From CAYUYV01 sp964474635 (lineage in GTDB: Bacteria > Pseudomonadota > Alphaproteobacteria > JAJFIK01), in the NCBI GenBank assembly GCA_964474635.1, contig CAYYTT010000005.1, forward strand, positions 1-64,000: 64,000 nt of DNA. The letters run 5' to 3'. A program made the translations under genes and the position numbers. The notes beneath the pieces were generated by a model. It did no database searches. It saw nothing but the letters and a program-made list of their open reading frames with translations, and had not been told where the DNA came from. How positions within the stretch are numbered: the first letter of the stretch is position 1; each line of letters opens with the position of its first letter. Below, in pieces: positions 1 to 9,708 of this stretch.

Positions 1-1
1 C

Positions 2-439
2 AACAGCTCGCAAGGCACCGCCTATCCGGACTACGGGTATCTGGTCGCGAGCCTCGATCTCGATCCGGCCGATACGGACAAATATGTGACGGCAATGCGC
101 GAGGTTGCCGCCGAAATTCTCGAAGACGGGATCAGCGACGACGAGTTCCAGCGGGCCAAGCAGCCCATCGTCGAGGCCGTGGAAGAGCAGCTTGAGCGCA
201 ACCCCTATTGGATGGGCGCGGTCGTCTCCGTGGCCCAGTCCCAACCGGAAGAAATCGAGGCCGCTCGAACGCTCCTGGAAGACTATCAAAGCGTGACCAA
301 GGAGGAGGTCGAAGCGGTGGCACGCACCTATCTGACCAGCCCCGGCCTGCCCATTGTCATTCTGCCTCCGGAGAAAGACGCCGAAGAGGCGCAAAGCGGG
401 TCGGGCGATGACACGGGCGAGGACAAGGCCGAGAACTGA
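2..439 (+). CDS. M16 family metallopeptidase, C-terminal fragment
   Basis: The reading frame is open from the first bases of the window, so the gene begins upstream and only about 145 C-terminal residues are present. The visible part (DPADTDKY..., then a helical stretch with ISDDEFQRAKQPIVE, then KEEVEAVARTYL) matches the last substrate-binding domain of M16 (pitrilysin/insulinase, PqqL-like) zinc proteases. The HxxEH catalytic motif lies in the N-terminal domain and is not in the window. The last ~20 residues are an acidic, low-complexity tail. The next gene (maleylacetoacetate isomerase) starts 25 bp downstream. Confidence 0.75.
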   Translation, partial: NSSQGTAYPDYGYLVASLDLDPADTDKYVTAMREVAAEILEDGISDDEFQRAKQPIVEAVEEQLERNPYWMGAVVSVAQSQPEEIEAARTLLEDYQSVTKEEVEAVARTYLTSPGLPIVILPPEKDAEEAQSGSGDDTGEDKAEN

Positions 440-464
440 CCATCCGGCGGGAGGATCGCGCCCC

Positions 465-1133
465 ATGAAACTCTATGGCTATTGGCGGTCCTCCGCCGCC
501 TACCGGGTCCGCATCGCCCTTAATCTGAAGGGCCTTGCGGCCGAACCTGTCGTTGTCACCCTGGCCATGGAGGGGGGCGATAATCGCAAGCCGGACTATC
601 TTGCCCGCAATCCCTCGGGCAAGCTTCCGACCCTGGAAGTGGATGGTCTCACCCTGGTGCAGTCGCTCGCCATCCTGGAGTATCTGGAGGAAACCCACCC
701 CGAGCCGCCCCTTCTGCCCGGCACACCGGGCGAGCGGGCGGCCGTGCGGGCCTTCTGTCAGACCGTCGCGTCGGATACCCATCCCCTGCAAAACAGCCGG
801 GTGCTGAGCTATCTGAAGACACAAGGCGGCTTTTCCGATGGGGCCTTGGGCGCGTGGATCCATGAGTGGATCGGCAACGGCCTCGGCGTTCTTGAGGAGA
901 CCCTGGTCCGGCTGGATGGGCCGGGACCGTTCGCTTTTGGTAAGGCGGTCACCCTCGCGGATGTCTGCCTTGTACCCCAGGTCTACAATGCACGCCGTTT
1001 CGGCCTTGATATGGGCCGGTTCCCCCGTGTCGCGGCTGTCGAGGCGGCGGCGAACGCCTTGCCCGCCTTTGCGGCCGCCGCGCCCGAGGTCCAGGCTGAT
1101 GCCCCCAAGCCCGATGCGCCAAAGGAGGATTAA
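465..1133 (+). CDS. maiA: Maleylacetoacetate isomerase (zeta-class GST)
   Basis: A 222-residue protein. Residues 1-25 contain the zeta-GST active-site signature (YWRSSAAYRVRIALNLKGL) with the paired serines that bind glutathione. The N-terminal thioredoxin-fold half and all-helical C-terminal half have the usual family length (about 210-220). It should isomerise maleylacetoacetate to fumarylacetoacetate in tyrosine/homogentisate breakdown, in the cytoplasm. The start at 465 follows a GGCGGGAGG ribosome site; a longer frame from 354 would overlap the preceding peptidase gene. The rest of the homogentisate pathway is not in the window. The MOSC gene follows almost immediately, with its ribosome site inside the end of this gene. 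Confidence 0.85.
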   Translation: MKLYGYWRSSAAYRVRIALNLKGLAAEPVVVTLAMEGGDNRKPDYLARNPSGKLPTLEVDGLTLVQSLAILEYLEETHPEPPLLPGTPGERAAVRAFCQTVASDTHPLQNSRVLSYLKTQGGFSDGALGAWIHEWIGNGLGVLEETLVRLDGPGPFAFGKAVTLADVCLVPQVYNARRFGLDMGRFPRVAAVEAAANALPAFAAAAPEVQADAPKPDAPKED

Positions 1134-1136
1134 GCC

Positions 1137-1637
1137 GTGAGCGATCAGGACACCCCGCCCCGCATTGGGCGCCTTGTCGATATTGCTGTGCGGCCCGCGC
1201 GCCGGTCACCCATGGAACGGCGCGAACACGTGGCCATTGACGCATCCACGGGGCCCGAGGGCGATCACGCCGGCAAGCACCCGAAACGCCTCGTCACCGT
1301 TATGGCCGCCAAGGACTGGGAGGCCGCGCTGGATGATCTCGATCCCCGTCCGGATCTTCCCTGGACGGAGCGGCGCGCCAACCTGCTGGTGGACGAAGTG
1401 GAGCTGCCCAAGGTGGAGGGCGGCATCTTCCGCATCGGATCTGTCACCCTGGAAGTGAGCGGCGAAACGGTGCCCTGCTCGCGTATGGATGAGGCGAGCC
1501 CGGGCCTGCGCAAGGCCCTGGCCCAGGACTGGCGCGGGGGAGTGACCTGCACCGTGCAGGAGGCGGGCACGGTGCGTGTGGGCGATGCGGTCGAAATCCT
1601 CCATGCGCCCCCACGTCCGCATCGCAAACTGCCTTAA
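1137..1637 (+). CDS. MOSC domain-containing protein
   Basis: A 166-residue protein resembling the MOSC (molybdenum cofactor sulfurase C-terminal) family: an early VRPARR segment, the H-A-G-KHPKR patch, RRANLLV, and a late cysteine in ETVPCSRMDEASPGL, the position that carries persulfide in MOSC proteins. The family handles sulfur or molybdenum-cofactor ligands; the exact substrate is unknown. It starts with GTG, 8 nt after AAAGGAGG, which lies within the last codons of maiA, so the two genes are translationally close and probably co-transcribed. The length fits a stand-alone MOSC protein. Confidence 0.7.
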   Translation: MSDQDTPPRIGRLVDIAVRPARRSPMERREHVAIDASTGPEGDHAGKHPKRLVTVMAAKDWEAALDDLDPRPDLPWTERRANLLVDEVELPKVEGGIFRIGSVTLEVSGETVPCSRMDEASPGLRKALAQDWRGGVTCTVQEAGTVRVGDAVEILHAPPRPHRKLP

Positions 1638-1667
1638 GGCGGAGGGGCGGGCGCCGCGGGGTGACCG

Positions 1668-2249
1668 CTATGTGCGGCGCAGGTCGTAGTAGTGCGTCCC
1701 GCCTTCATCCGTGTGGGTTTCGGTGATGTCAAAGCCTGCGTTGCGGAACAGCAGTCCGTAAGCGTCTGAACCCAGCGACCAGGATGTCCGGCCGGTCAGC
1801 ATGTCCGCCCAAGACCCAACCTGCCAGGGCGCTGAAACCAGCACCCGTCCGCCCGGCCGGATGGCCCGCGCCAGCGCGCCGATGAGATCGCCTTGGCGGT
1901 CTTTCGGCAGAAGAAAAATCAGACCCACCATGAGGGCTGCGTCGAAAATGCGTCCGAAAAAGGCGCTGCGTTCGGCCGGCTCACAGGCGATCTCCACGCC
2001 AGGAAAGCGTAGGCGGAAGGCTGCCACGAGGCTCGGCGCGGCGTCGATGGCCGAGACTTGAAGGCCCGTTTCGAGCAAGATCGCCGTCAGCGGCTCACCA
2101 TGCCCGGCCCCCACATCGACCACGCAGGCGCCCGTCGGCAGGGACGCCGCCCAGGCGCGGACGACGTCGGTGCCGGCTGGAGAGCGCACGGCCATGAATT
2201 GGTCCGCTGCGGCCTCATAACCGTTAGAGGCGTCTTCCGCCGTCACCAT
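1668..2249 (-). CDS. Class I SAM-dependent methyltransferase
   Basis: About 193 residues. Motif I is clear (ACVVDVGAGHGEPL, SAM-binding glycine loop), followed by the acidic end of strand 2 (VSAIDAAPSLVAAFR) and a post-motif region with RPGGRVLVSAPW. The substrate cannot be deduced. The ATG at 2249 lies only 2 nt after GGAGG; the next codon (GTG, 2246) has better spacing and may be the true start. It sits directly downstream of the beta-helix membrane protein on the same strand with almost no gap, so the two form an operon. Confidence 0.7.
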   Translation of the reverse strand: MVTAEDASNGYEAAADQFMAVRSPAGTDVVRAWAASLPTGACVVDVGAGHGEPLTAILLETGLQVSAIDAAPSLVAAFRLRFPGVEIACEPAERSAFFGRIFDAALMVGLIFLLPKDRQGDLIGALARAIRPGGRVLVSAPWQVGSWADMLTGRTSWSLGSDAYGLLFRNAGFDITETHTDEGGTHYYDLRRT

Positions 2250-2265
2250 GCCCTCCGTACCCAAA

Positions 2266-4095
2266 TCAGCGGCGCCTCAGCCAGCCCGCGTATCCGGCAA
2301 TCAGCAGGCCCGAGAGGAGCCAGCCGAGCAGGCTGTGGATCCAGAACCAGACCTTGGGCAGCCAGCCGAAAATTCCATGTTCGATGAAGCTGTCCATCCG
2401 CTCCGCGGCGCTCGGCCCGGCGATCTGGCCCTCGGGCCGGGCCGGGGGGCCGGGCGGATCCTGGGGCATCCAGTAGCGCGCCTGGCCTAAATCGATCAGG
2501 GGCAGGACAAGGTCGAGGGAGTAGAGCCAGGGCTTGAAGGGCTCATAATGGCGCGGCACGGGCACTGTCTCGCCCTCCGGCGCGGGCGCCAAGTCAGCGC
2601 TGGCGGTCAGGGCCGTCACCTCCCGGGGCACCATGGGCACGGGCCGGGTCGCGCTGCCGAAGGTCAGTCCCCCAATAAAAATGACCAGCAGAGCCCAGAG
2701 CAGCAAAAGGCCCGGACGATAGCCATAGCCGCTTGTGACGGCATGGAGCCCCTTGCCAAAGCGCGCCAGGCTTTTCCAGGGCCAGGCCGCCTGGATGGGG
2801 CGGGCCTTCTCGCGCCGTTGCAGCACCACGCGGGCATCGTAGTCGAGCCCCATGGAGGACAGCACCGAGGCGGCCTGGGACCAGGGCTGTGGGCGGAACA
2901 GGGGGCGCCCCGTCGAACCCAGGGAGCGTTGCAGCCAGGGCACCCGCATGCGCCAGCTCACCGGCGCCCCATCGCCAAAACGGCCATAGGTGAAACCGTC
3001 CAGATGAATGCTGTGGGGCAGGGCGGGCCAGCAGCCCGCATCGTCCATCAGGGCGCCCACGCTTGCCCCTGTCATGTCCACTTCGCCCTCGATGCGGCTG
3101 TGCTGGCGCAACTGGAAACCGCCGCCGATCTGCGCGCGGGAGAACACCACCTTGCCGCGCGCCAGGAAGCCATCCTTCAAGAACACATCCGAGGCGATCA
3201 TCGCGCCGTCGCAGTCGAGCGCCACGCCGCCGTGGTTTTGAAAGGTGCCTTTAAAGCAGGAAAACTGTCCGCCAACCCGCGCGGCCGTGAAATTGACCTC
3301 GCCCTGGGCCTCAAAACCGTCATCGATGAAGACATCAAGGCCGATCTCGGCAGCATTGGCATAAAGCGCGAGGCCGCCGGGATTATAAAAGAGCCCCCCG
3401 ACGCAGGAGAGTTGCCCATCGATGTGGGCCCGGACGAAATAGGCCGGTCCGTAGGCGGCAAAGCCGTGGCGCAGGAAAACGCTGCCGCCGACTTTCGCGG
3501 CCGTGCACTGAAGCACCATGCCGCCGTTTTCGCTGAGGCTTTTTTGTTCCGGGTTGAGCGGAGAACCCTGCAGGACCAAATGTCCGTCGATTTGCGCGCT
3601 GAGCAGGTTGATCCACTCGGTCTGGGGCATGCGGCGGGCACGCAAGGCGCCCTGGATATGCACATGCGCCCCGTCGATGAAAGGGATCACGCTGCGGTCG
3701 AGGGTGAGGGCGCGCAAGGTCGCATCGCGGATCACAAGACCCTTTTCGAATTCGGTGTCGACCAGGGCAATCGGCCGATCGTAGCGCACGCCCTCAAGGT
3801 CGAGGGCGCCGATAATCCGGGCATGGCGGATCTGGATGCCCTTGGACAGGCTCGGGCCGCCGGACTGTTCGTCCATGAAGGCGCGGATGATCTCGGCGCG
3901 CAGGGCCGGCCGTTTCAGATCGGCCCCTTGGGCCTGGTTGGGGGCCGGGTCGGCGGGGTCCCCCAAACCCAGACCCGGGGTCTGCGGCGCGGACCGGCTT
4001 ATCCAGTCGCGGTAATAGTCAGGCCCCCACAGCGCGCTGCGGGCCATGGCCTCGACGAAGCTCTGTTCCGCCGGCGTCAAGGGTGCCTTCAGCAT
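2266..4095 (-). CDS. Beta-helix repeat membrane protein of unknown function
   Basis: 609 residues. Residues ~85-335 are a run of irregular ~25-residue repeats of the form (A.IGG.F.L.G..., A.VGGSVFLRHGF, A.VGGQFSCF.GTF) that look like a right-handed beta-helix related to pentapeptide or bactofilin-type coils. Two hydrophobic segments follow near the C-terminus (around LLLLWALLVIFIGGLTFG and the last 30 residues). Similar proteins are sometimes annotated as 'membrane-associated oxidoreductase', but I see no redox motif. The cytoplasmic N-terminal part probably forms a rod anchored by the C-terminal membrane segments. The start follows AGGGGA. Function unknown. Confidence 0.55.
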   Translation of the reverse strand: MLKAPLTPAEQSFVEAMARSALWGPDYYRDWISRSAPQTPGLGLGDPADPAPNQAQGADLKRPALRAEIIRAFMDEQSGGPSLSKGIQIRHARIIGALDLEGVRYDRPIALVDTEFEKGLVIRDATLRALTLDRSVIPFIDGAHVHIQGALRARRMPQTEWINLLSAQIDGHLVLQGSPLNPEQKSLSENGGMVLQCTAAKVGGSVFLRHGFAAYGPAYFVRAHIDGQLSCVGGLFYNPGGLALYANAAEIGLDVFIDDGFEAQGEVNFTAARVGGQFSCFKGTFQNHGGVALDCDGAMIASDVFLKDGFLARGKVVFSRAQIGGGFQLRQHSRIEGEVDMTGASVGALMDDAGCWPALPHSIHLDGFTYGRFGDGAPVSWRMRVPWLQRSLGSTGRPLFRPQPWSQAASVLSSMGLDYDARVVLQRREKARPIQAAWPWKSLARFGKGLHAVTSGYGYRPGLLLLWALLVIFIGGLTFGSATRPVPMVPREVTALTASADLAPAPEGETVPVPRHYEPFKPWLYSLDLVLPLIDLGQARYWMPQDPPGPPARPEGQIAGPSAAERMDSFIEHGIFGWLPKVWFWIHSLLGWLLSGLLIAGYAGWLRRR

Positions 4096-4436
4096 TGTCG
4101 CGTTCCCCTGCTTGGATCACCCCGCACCGGCGCGGCGCGGCATTCGCCATGGAGTGTGGACATGGGATGCCTACCAGGGGCCTTCCACACACTGTTTTTC
4201 CGCCCAAGACGCAACCCAATCCTGACCACCCTGGGGCCAGTGATCGCGCCGCGCTACCCGATCGTCAAGACGGAGCACCTGGCCGAAGGATGGGCCAGTG
4301 CGGTGGTGATTTACAAAATGTGATCCGTCCCACGCGTGAAGATGGCAAAGGTCGGGTAAAACGCCCAGGGCGGCGTCCGGCCGCAAAGGCCGCGATCGGC
4401 CGCCCCACCAGAACACGTTCAGGAGAGGTACCGCCC

Positions 4437-6737
4437 ATGTCCGATGATGCCCTCGACGAAATGGCCCTCGAGTACCACCGCTTTCCGACCCCCGGAAAAC
4501 TGCGCATTGAGCCGACCAAGCGCATGGTCAATCAGCGCGACCTGGCGCTCGCCTATTCGCCGGGCGTGGCGGCGGCCTGCCGCTTGATCAAGGCCGATGA
4601 GAACGGCGCCGCTGAAGTGACCGCGCGGGGCAATCTGGTCGCCGTGATCACGAATGGGACAGCGGTTCTGGGTCTTGGGAACATCGGTCCGCTTGCCTCC
4701 AAGCCGGTCATGGAGGGCAAGGCGGTCCTGTTCAAGAAATTCGCCGGCATCGACTGCTTCGACATCGAGGTCGACGAACCGGACGCGGAGCGCATGGCGG
4801 ATCTGGTGGCCCGATTGGAGCCCACCTTCGGCGCGGTCAATCTTGAGGACATCAAGGCCCCGGAATGTTTTGAGGTGGAGCGGCTATGCCAGGAGCGCAT
4901 GGCGATCCCGGTTTTCCATGACGATCAGCATGGCACGGCCATTGTCGTTGCCGCCGCGATCCTGAACGGCCTCGCCATTGCCGGCAAACGGATCGAAAAG
5001 GTCACCATCACCTGCGCCGGTGCGGGGGCCGCCGCGCTTGCCTGCCTCAATGTGCTGGTCAGCCTCGGCGCAAAGCGCGAGAACATCTTTGTGAGCGATG
5101 TGGACGGGGTGGTCTATGACGGCCGGCCCATCGGCATGGACCCCTACAAGGCGACCTTTGCCCGCCAGACCGACAAGCGGTCCCTGGAGGAGACTTTCGA
5201 GCGGGCCGACATCTTCCTTGGTTTGTCAGCCCCCAATATTGTGCGGCCCGAGTGGCTCAAGCGCATGGCCAAGAATCCGATCATCATGGCGTTGGCCAAT
5301 CCGGACCCGGAAATTCGGCCCGATCTCGTCAAGGAGGTTCGCCCCGATGCCATCATGGCGACCGGGCGGTCCGATTATCCCAACCAGGTCAACAATGTTC
5401 TGTGCTTCCCGTTTATCTTCCGGGGTGCCCTTGATGTGGGTGCGACGACCATCAACGACGCCATGAAACAGGCCTGTGTGAAGGCCATCGCGGATCTGGC
5501 CAAGGCCGAACCCTCCGATGTGGTCGCCAGAGCCTATAAGGGGCATACGCTGCGTTTCGGGCGTGAATACATCCTGCCCAAGCCTTTCGATCCCCGGCTG
5601 ATCGAGTGGGTCGCCCCGGCGGTCGCCAAAGCGGCCATGGAGACGGGGGTTGCCCGGCGGCCCATCCCGGACCTTGAGGCCTATCGCCGCCGCCTGACCA
5701 ACTTCGTCTACCGTTCTGGCCAGGTTATGGAGCCGGTCTTCGTGGCCGCGCGCAGCAATCCCATGCGCGTGGTCTATGCCGAAGGGGAGGATCCGCGTGT
5801 CCTGCGGGCCGCCCAGATCGCCCTCGACGACGGCATTGCCGAACCGATCCTGATCGGGCGCCAGGATGTCATGGCACAGACCATTACGGAACTCGGCCTG
5901 CGCCTCAAGCTCGGGGAGGATGTGGCGTTCGTCGATCCCGGCATCAATCCTAAGGCGGAAGACTATGCCGAACTTTATCTTGCCCGGGCGCACAGGCGCG
6001 GTGTGACGCCGGATATGGCACGCAACTTCATTGCCACCCGGGGCACGGTGCTCGGCGCGGCCATGGTGCGGGCCGGCGATGCGGACACCCTGCTGTGCGG
6101 GGCGGCGGATCGGTATCGCAGCCATCTGGACAATTTGCGCGACATCATCGGGCTTGCCGAGGGGGTCAACAGCCCGGCGGCTCTGCGCCTTGTCATTTTG
6201 AAGGACCTGTTTTTCTTCATTGCCGACACCAATGTGCAGGTCACGCCGACGGCTGAGGATATTGCGGACACGGCCGAGCTGGCGGCCCAGGAAGTGCGTC
6301 GCTTCGGGGTCGTGCCCCGGGTTGCCTTGTGCTCGCATTCGAGTTTCGGGGCATCGGATGCGCCTTCGGCCGAGAAAATGCGTCACGCCCTCGACATCTT
6401 GCGCGCGCGCGGAGTGGGCTTTGAGGTCGATGGGGAAATGCGGGCAAACCTGGCGATCATGCCGGAGGTGCGCGATCAGGTGCTGTCCGGCAGTACACTG
6501 ACGGGCGCGGCCAATCTGCTCATTATGCCTGATCTCGATTCGGCCAATATCGCCTACAATCTCAGTTGGTCGGCCAATGACGGGCTGAATATCGGGCCGA
6601 TCCTGGTGGGCAGGGCCCGCCCCGTCCTTGTGCTGACCAATTCGTTCACGTTCCGCGTAATCGTTAACATGACAGCCATCGCGGCGGCCTACGGCCATCA
6701 CGTCTTGCGCGACGGCCCGCCCAGTGTCGGAGCCTGA
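4437..6737 (+). CDS. maeB: NADP-dependent malic enzyme with C-terminal phosphotransacetylase-like domain
   Basis: 766 residues, the usual length of MaeB-type fusions. Residues 1-~430 are malic enzyme: N-terminal signature around LAYSPGVAAAC, metal/malate region (ILFKKFAGIDCFDIEVDE-like), and a dinucleotide-binding loop (CAGAGAAALACL). Residues ~440-766 match the phosphate acetyltransferase fold (RVVYAEGEDPRVLRAAQ, SAEKMRHALDILR, PDLDSANIAYNL), which in this family is regulatory rather than strongly catalytic. The enzyme decarboxylates malate to pyruvate with NADPH formation. ATG 4437 is preceded by AGGAGAGG; a frame from 4083 has no coding look upstream of that point. Confidence 0.93.
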   Translation: MSDDALDEMALEYHRFPTPGKLRIEPTKRMVNQRDLALAYSPGVAAACRLIKADENGAAEVTARGNLVAVITNGTAVLGLGNIGPLASKPVMEGKAVLFKKFAGIDCFDIEVDEPDAERMADLVARLEPTFGAVNLEDIKAPECFEVERLCQERMAIPVFHDDQHGTAIVVAAAILNGLAIAGKRIEKVTITCAGAGAAALACLNVLVSLGAKRENIFVSDVDGVVYDGRPIGMDPYKATFARQTDKRSLEETFERADIFLGLSAPNIVRPEWLKRMAKNPIIMALANPDPEIRPDLVKEVRPDAIMATGRSDYPNQVNNVLCFPFIFRGALDVGATTINDAMKQACVKAIADLAKAEPSDVVARAYKGHTLRFGREYILPKPFDPRLIEWVAPAVAKAAMETGVARRPIPDLEAYRRRLTNFVYRSGQVMEPVFVAARSNPMRVVYAEGEDPRVLRAAQIALDDGIAEPILIGRQDVMAQTITELGLRLKLGEDVAFVDPGINPKAEDYAELYLARAHRRGVTPDMARNFIATRGTVLGAAMVRAGDADTLLCGAADRYRSHLDNLRDIIGLAEGVNSPAALRLVILKDLFFFIADTNVQVTPTAEDIADTAELAAQEVRRFGVVPRVALCSHSSFGASDAPSAEKMRHALDILRARGVGFEVDGEMRANLAIMPEVRDQVLSGSTLTGAANLLIMPDLDSANIAYNLSWSANDGLNIGPILVGRARPVLVLTNSFTFRVIVNMTAIAAAYGHHVLRDGPPSVGA

Positions 6738-6753
6738 GCGCCCGCGCCGCGCC

Positions 6754-9501
6754 TTACTCGGCGCCCACGATGGGAGCCTCCATTAAGCGTGTCTTTGTGG
6801 CGGCGCACAGGGAGAGACGCTCCAGGGTCTGGGTAAGCCGGCGTTGATAGCCGGGCATCAGTTCGGCGTTCTCGGTGAAGAACGTCTCGATTTCGCTTGC
6901 ACGGGCGGGATCGCAAAAGCTGTCTGGCAGTCCGGGCAGGAACCGGCGCCACTGGGCCGGAATCGTCTCCGTGACGGCGGCAATATTGTCCTTCAGCCAT
7001 GTCCAGGTGGTCTCGCGGGTCTCAGCGCCCCGCATCAGGCCCTCAATGATGGAAAAGGCCTCCCGCGAGCCGAGTTGTCCGGACAGGGCGTAATCGAGCA
7101 TTTCAGCCGCCAGGTCCGCGTCACGCACGGCGCCAAGGGCCGCCGCGCTCGCCCCGTCAAAGCGTGGATCGTCGATGGTCTCCCGCGCTTCCAAAAGGGC
7201 GTCCACGAACGGGCCTTTCAGGTCCTGGACCGCCACGACAAGGGCGGTGCGGTACTGGTCCGCCGACAGGGCGTTTGGCTCGCGTTCGCCGGTCACACCG
7301 ACAAACCGCACGGCCGCGTCGGCAAGCCTGGCCCGGATCGCCTCGTCCTCGGCTGTCAGGGCCAGGAAGGTTTCCAGTGACGTGGAGAGCAGACCGGCCT
7401 CGGCGGAGGTGTCGCCCTCAAGGGCGGCAAGGCGCGGTCCGTAGAGGGCCCCGGCGGTTTCCTTGAGCGGGCCCGCGCCCGGCGTGCCGTCAAGGATATC
7501 GATGTAGCGGTTCCAACTGCGCAAGGGGGCTGTTGCCACCTGGCGAACGGGCGCGGCGGCGGCCTGGGTCAGAACCGTCTTGGTGGCCTCCGGGCCCACC
7601 CGGCCGGCCTCATAGCCCGCGACGGCGCTGTCGACGGCCGTGAGCTGTTCGGCCGGGCTCAGGGCCGCGAAGGCTCCGCCCAGGCCGGCCCACCCCTCCG
7701 GGGACAGAGCATAGCGGTAATAGCCCGTCCCGTCCGCATTGGGCATGATCCAGGCCGGACAGGTGCCCGTCTCGAGCGGCAGGCTGACAGTCTTTTCCTC
7801 CATGATGGTGCAGGTGCGCCGCTGGTCTTCTTCTCCCGGATGTCCAAGGCACAGGGGAACGGTCCAGCGCGCGGCGTCGTCGACGGCCGAACCCAGGGGG
7901 CGGTACCGGCTCTGGGTCAGGGTCACGCTGGGCACGTCGCCGTCGCAGTCGAGGGCCGTCTCGATGACGGGCACGCCCTTTTGCTCCACGAAGCTGCGGA
8001 AGGCCTTGGTCAGCGCGGGTTCGCCCGTCACGGTCCCGATGGTTTCGAAGAAGGCATCGGAGTCGGCGGCACCGTCCTCATGCGTCCTGATGTAATCGCC
8101 CAGTGCCTTGCGGAACGCCTCGACCCCGAAGGCGGTTTCCACCATGCGGATGATGGCCATGCCCTTCGAATACGGAATGGCGGTATAGGCGTTGCGGATA
8201 TCTTCGTTGACACTGATCGGCTCACGGACGGCACGCACGCTCGACAGGGCGTCCTGGCGCATGGCGCTCAAGGCGCGGGAGGTGGCGTCGAGCCCGTGCC
8301 CGCCCTCCGGCTCGTATTGTTCGAGCACAAGCGGCGTGCCCCAGGTGGCAAAGCCTTCTTTGAGCCAAAGATCGTCCCACCAGGGCGGCGTGACGAGGTT
8401 TCCGAACCACATATGGGCCAGTTCGTGGGCATGCAGACCGAACAGGCCGCGGCGCACCCCCGGAGGAGCGTTCTCACCCACAAGAATGCGCTCCTCCCGA
8501 TAGGTGATCGCGCCGGCCAGCTCCGTGGCGCCGCTGGGCCATTGCGGCGCGGCGACGATGTCGAGCTTCGCGTAGGGATAGGGCACGCCCAGCGACCGCT
8601 CGAAGATCTCCACGAAGTCCTGGGTGATATCGAGGATCAATTTGAGTTCCTCGCCCCGGCCCCGCCGTGCAAAGCCGCGCAAGGGGATGCTCCGCTCCCG
8701 GATCTCGTTGGGCGGCAGGACCGAATGGTCGACCCGGTCGAAGGGCCCAACGGCGAGCGAAAGCAAAAAGCTCGACAGGGGCCGGGTGGGCGCGAAATAG
8801 ACCCACATCGTGCCGTCCCCGGCCGGCTCCCGGGAGCGCTCGGGCGTGTTGGCGATGGCCTCATAGCCTTCGGGAATCTTCAGGCTGACCGTATAGGGCG
8901 CTTTCAGGCCCGGTTCATCGAACCCGGGCAGGAATTTGCGCGCCTGGATCGATTCCGACTTGGCGAGAGCATAGGCATCGCCCTGCTCCTCGACCCGGAA
9001 AAGGCCCGCCAGATTGGCGTCGAAGGGCGCGGTGTAGACAAGGGTTGCCTTGACCGTCCCGGCGGGGATCGTTTCGCCGAAACCGAGCCAGGAGACACCG
9101 GAGGGCAGCACCTGCGCATAGGCGGCGGGGCGGGCCGGCACGCCTTCGGCCTCCACCAGGGCCTGGGTGATGGTCATGCCATTGCCGTGGAGCCAGATGC
9201 CCTCGCGTGCACTGTCCATCCGGATCGTGATGGTCACGGACCCCGAGAAGGTCTCCTCGCGCGGATCGAGTGTAAGAGCAAGGTCATAGGCGGTGGGCGC
9301 AACGCCGGCTGGGAGGCGGCCCTTCGGCGCCGCGGCGGCCAGGGCCGCGAGGTCAAGCGTCGGGGCTTCCCGGGTCACCGTGGCTTTTGGGTCGGCCGCC
9401 TCGTCTTCCTGGCTTTTGGGGGCTGGCTCGCAGGCCAAAAGGGTCAGTGCGGAGGCGGCGGCGAGGAGGAAAGGTCTGAAATCGGATGGCAAGCAGCGCA
9501 T
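6754..9501 (-). CDS. M1 family metallopeptidase, lipoprotein
   Basis: 915 residues. The first 23 residues are a lipoprotein signal (FLLAAASALTLLAC), so the enzyme is membrane-anchored after export. The zinc site is complete: HELAH at about 359-363 and the third ligand in LKEGF 19 residues later. The exopeptidase motif that is usually GAMEN reads GATELAGAI-like here, consistent with a diverged M1 member. The C-terminal ERAP1-like helical domain fills the remaining ~400 residues. The start at 9501 follows AAAGGA; an upstream in-frame extension lacks a signal peptide. It is convergent with the malic enzyme gene, 16 bp apart. Confidence 0.88.
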   Translation of the reverse strand: MRCLPSDFRPFLLAAASALTLLACEPAPKSQEDEAADPKATVTREAPTLDLAALAAAAPKGRLPAGVAPTAYDLALTLDPREETFSGSVTITIRMDSAREGIWLHGNGMTITQALVEAEGVPARPAAYAQVLPSGVSWLGFGETIPAGTVKATLVYTAPFDANLAGLFRVEEQGDAYALAKSESIQARKFLPGFDEPGLKAPYTVSLKIPEGYEAIANTPERSREPAGDGTMWVYFAPTRPLSSFLLSLAVGPFDRVDHSVLPPNEIRERSIPLRGFARRGRGEELKLILDITQDFVEIFERSLGVPYPYAKLDIVAAPQWPSGATELAGAITYREERILVGENAPPGVRRGLFGLHAHELAHMWFGNLVTPPWWDDLWLKEGFATWGTPLVLEQYEPEGGHGLDATSRALSAMRQDALSSVRAVREPISVNEDIRNAYTAIPYSKGMAIIRMVETAFGVEAFRKALGDYIRTHEDGAADSDAFFETIGTVTGEPALTKAFRSFVEQKGVPVIETALDCDGDVPSVTLTQSRYRPLGSAVDDAARWTVPLCLGHPGEEDQRRTCTIMEEKTVSLPLETGTCPAWIMPNADGTGYYRYALSPEGWAGLGGAFAALSPAEQLTAVDSAVAGYEAGRVGPEATKTVLTQAAAAPVRQVATAPLRSWNRYIDILDGTPGAGPLKETAGALYGPRLAALEGDTSAEAGLLSTSLETFLALTAEDEAIRARLADAAVRFVGVTGEREPNALSADQYRTALVVAVQDLKGPFVDALLEARETIDDPRFDGASAAALGAVRDADLAAEMLDYALSGQLGSREAFSIIEGLMRGAETRETTWTWLKDNIAAVTETIPAQWRRFLPGLPDSFCDPARASEIETFFTENAELMPGYQRRLTQTLERLSLCAATKTRLMEAPIVGAE

Positions 9502-9708
9502 GGTCTGGTCCTTTCGGCGTGCAGGGTCCTGCGAATTGCCGCCATCGGACCATGGGGCCACAGCCCGTGGCAAGGCCGCTGCCCCCATTGCCAAGGCCTC
9601 AGGGGCAGGGGGGGCCCGTAAAGCGCCCGTTCACGTCCATGCGCGAGATTTGGAAGACGCGTCATGGACCTGTGACCATGGCCGCAAGACTCTCGAAAGG
9701 ATCACGCC

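Noticed and set aside
2548..4323. 591-codon plus-strand frame opposite the beta-helix protein
   Set aside because: Antisense shadow rich in A, G, H and R; no ribosome site and no motif, while the minus strand has regular repeats and membrane helices.
7840..9621. 593-codon plus-strand frame opposite the M1 aminopeptidase
   Set aside because: The minus strand encodes HELAH and a lipobox; the plus frame is a GC-driven shadow.
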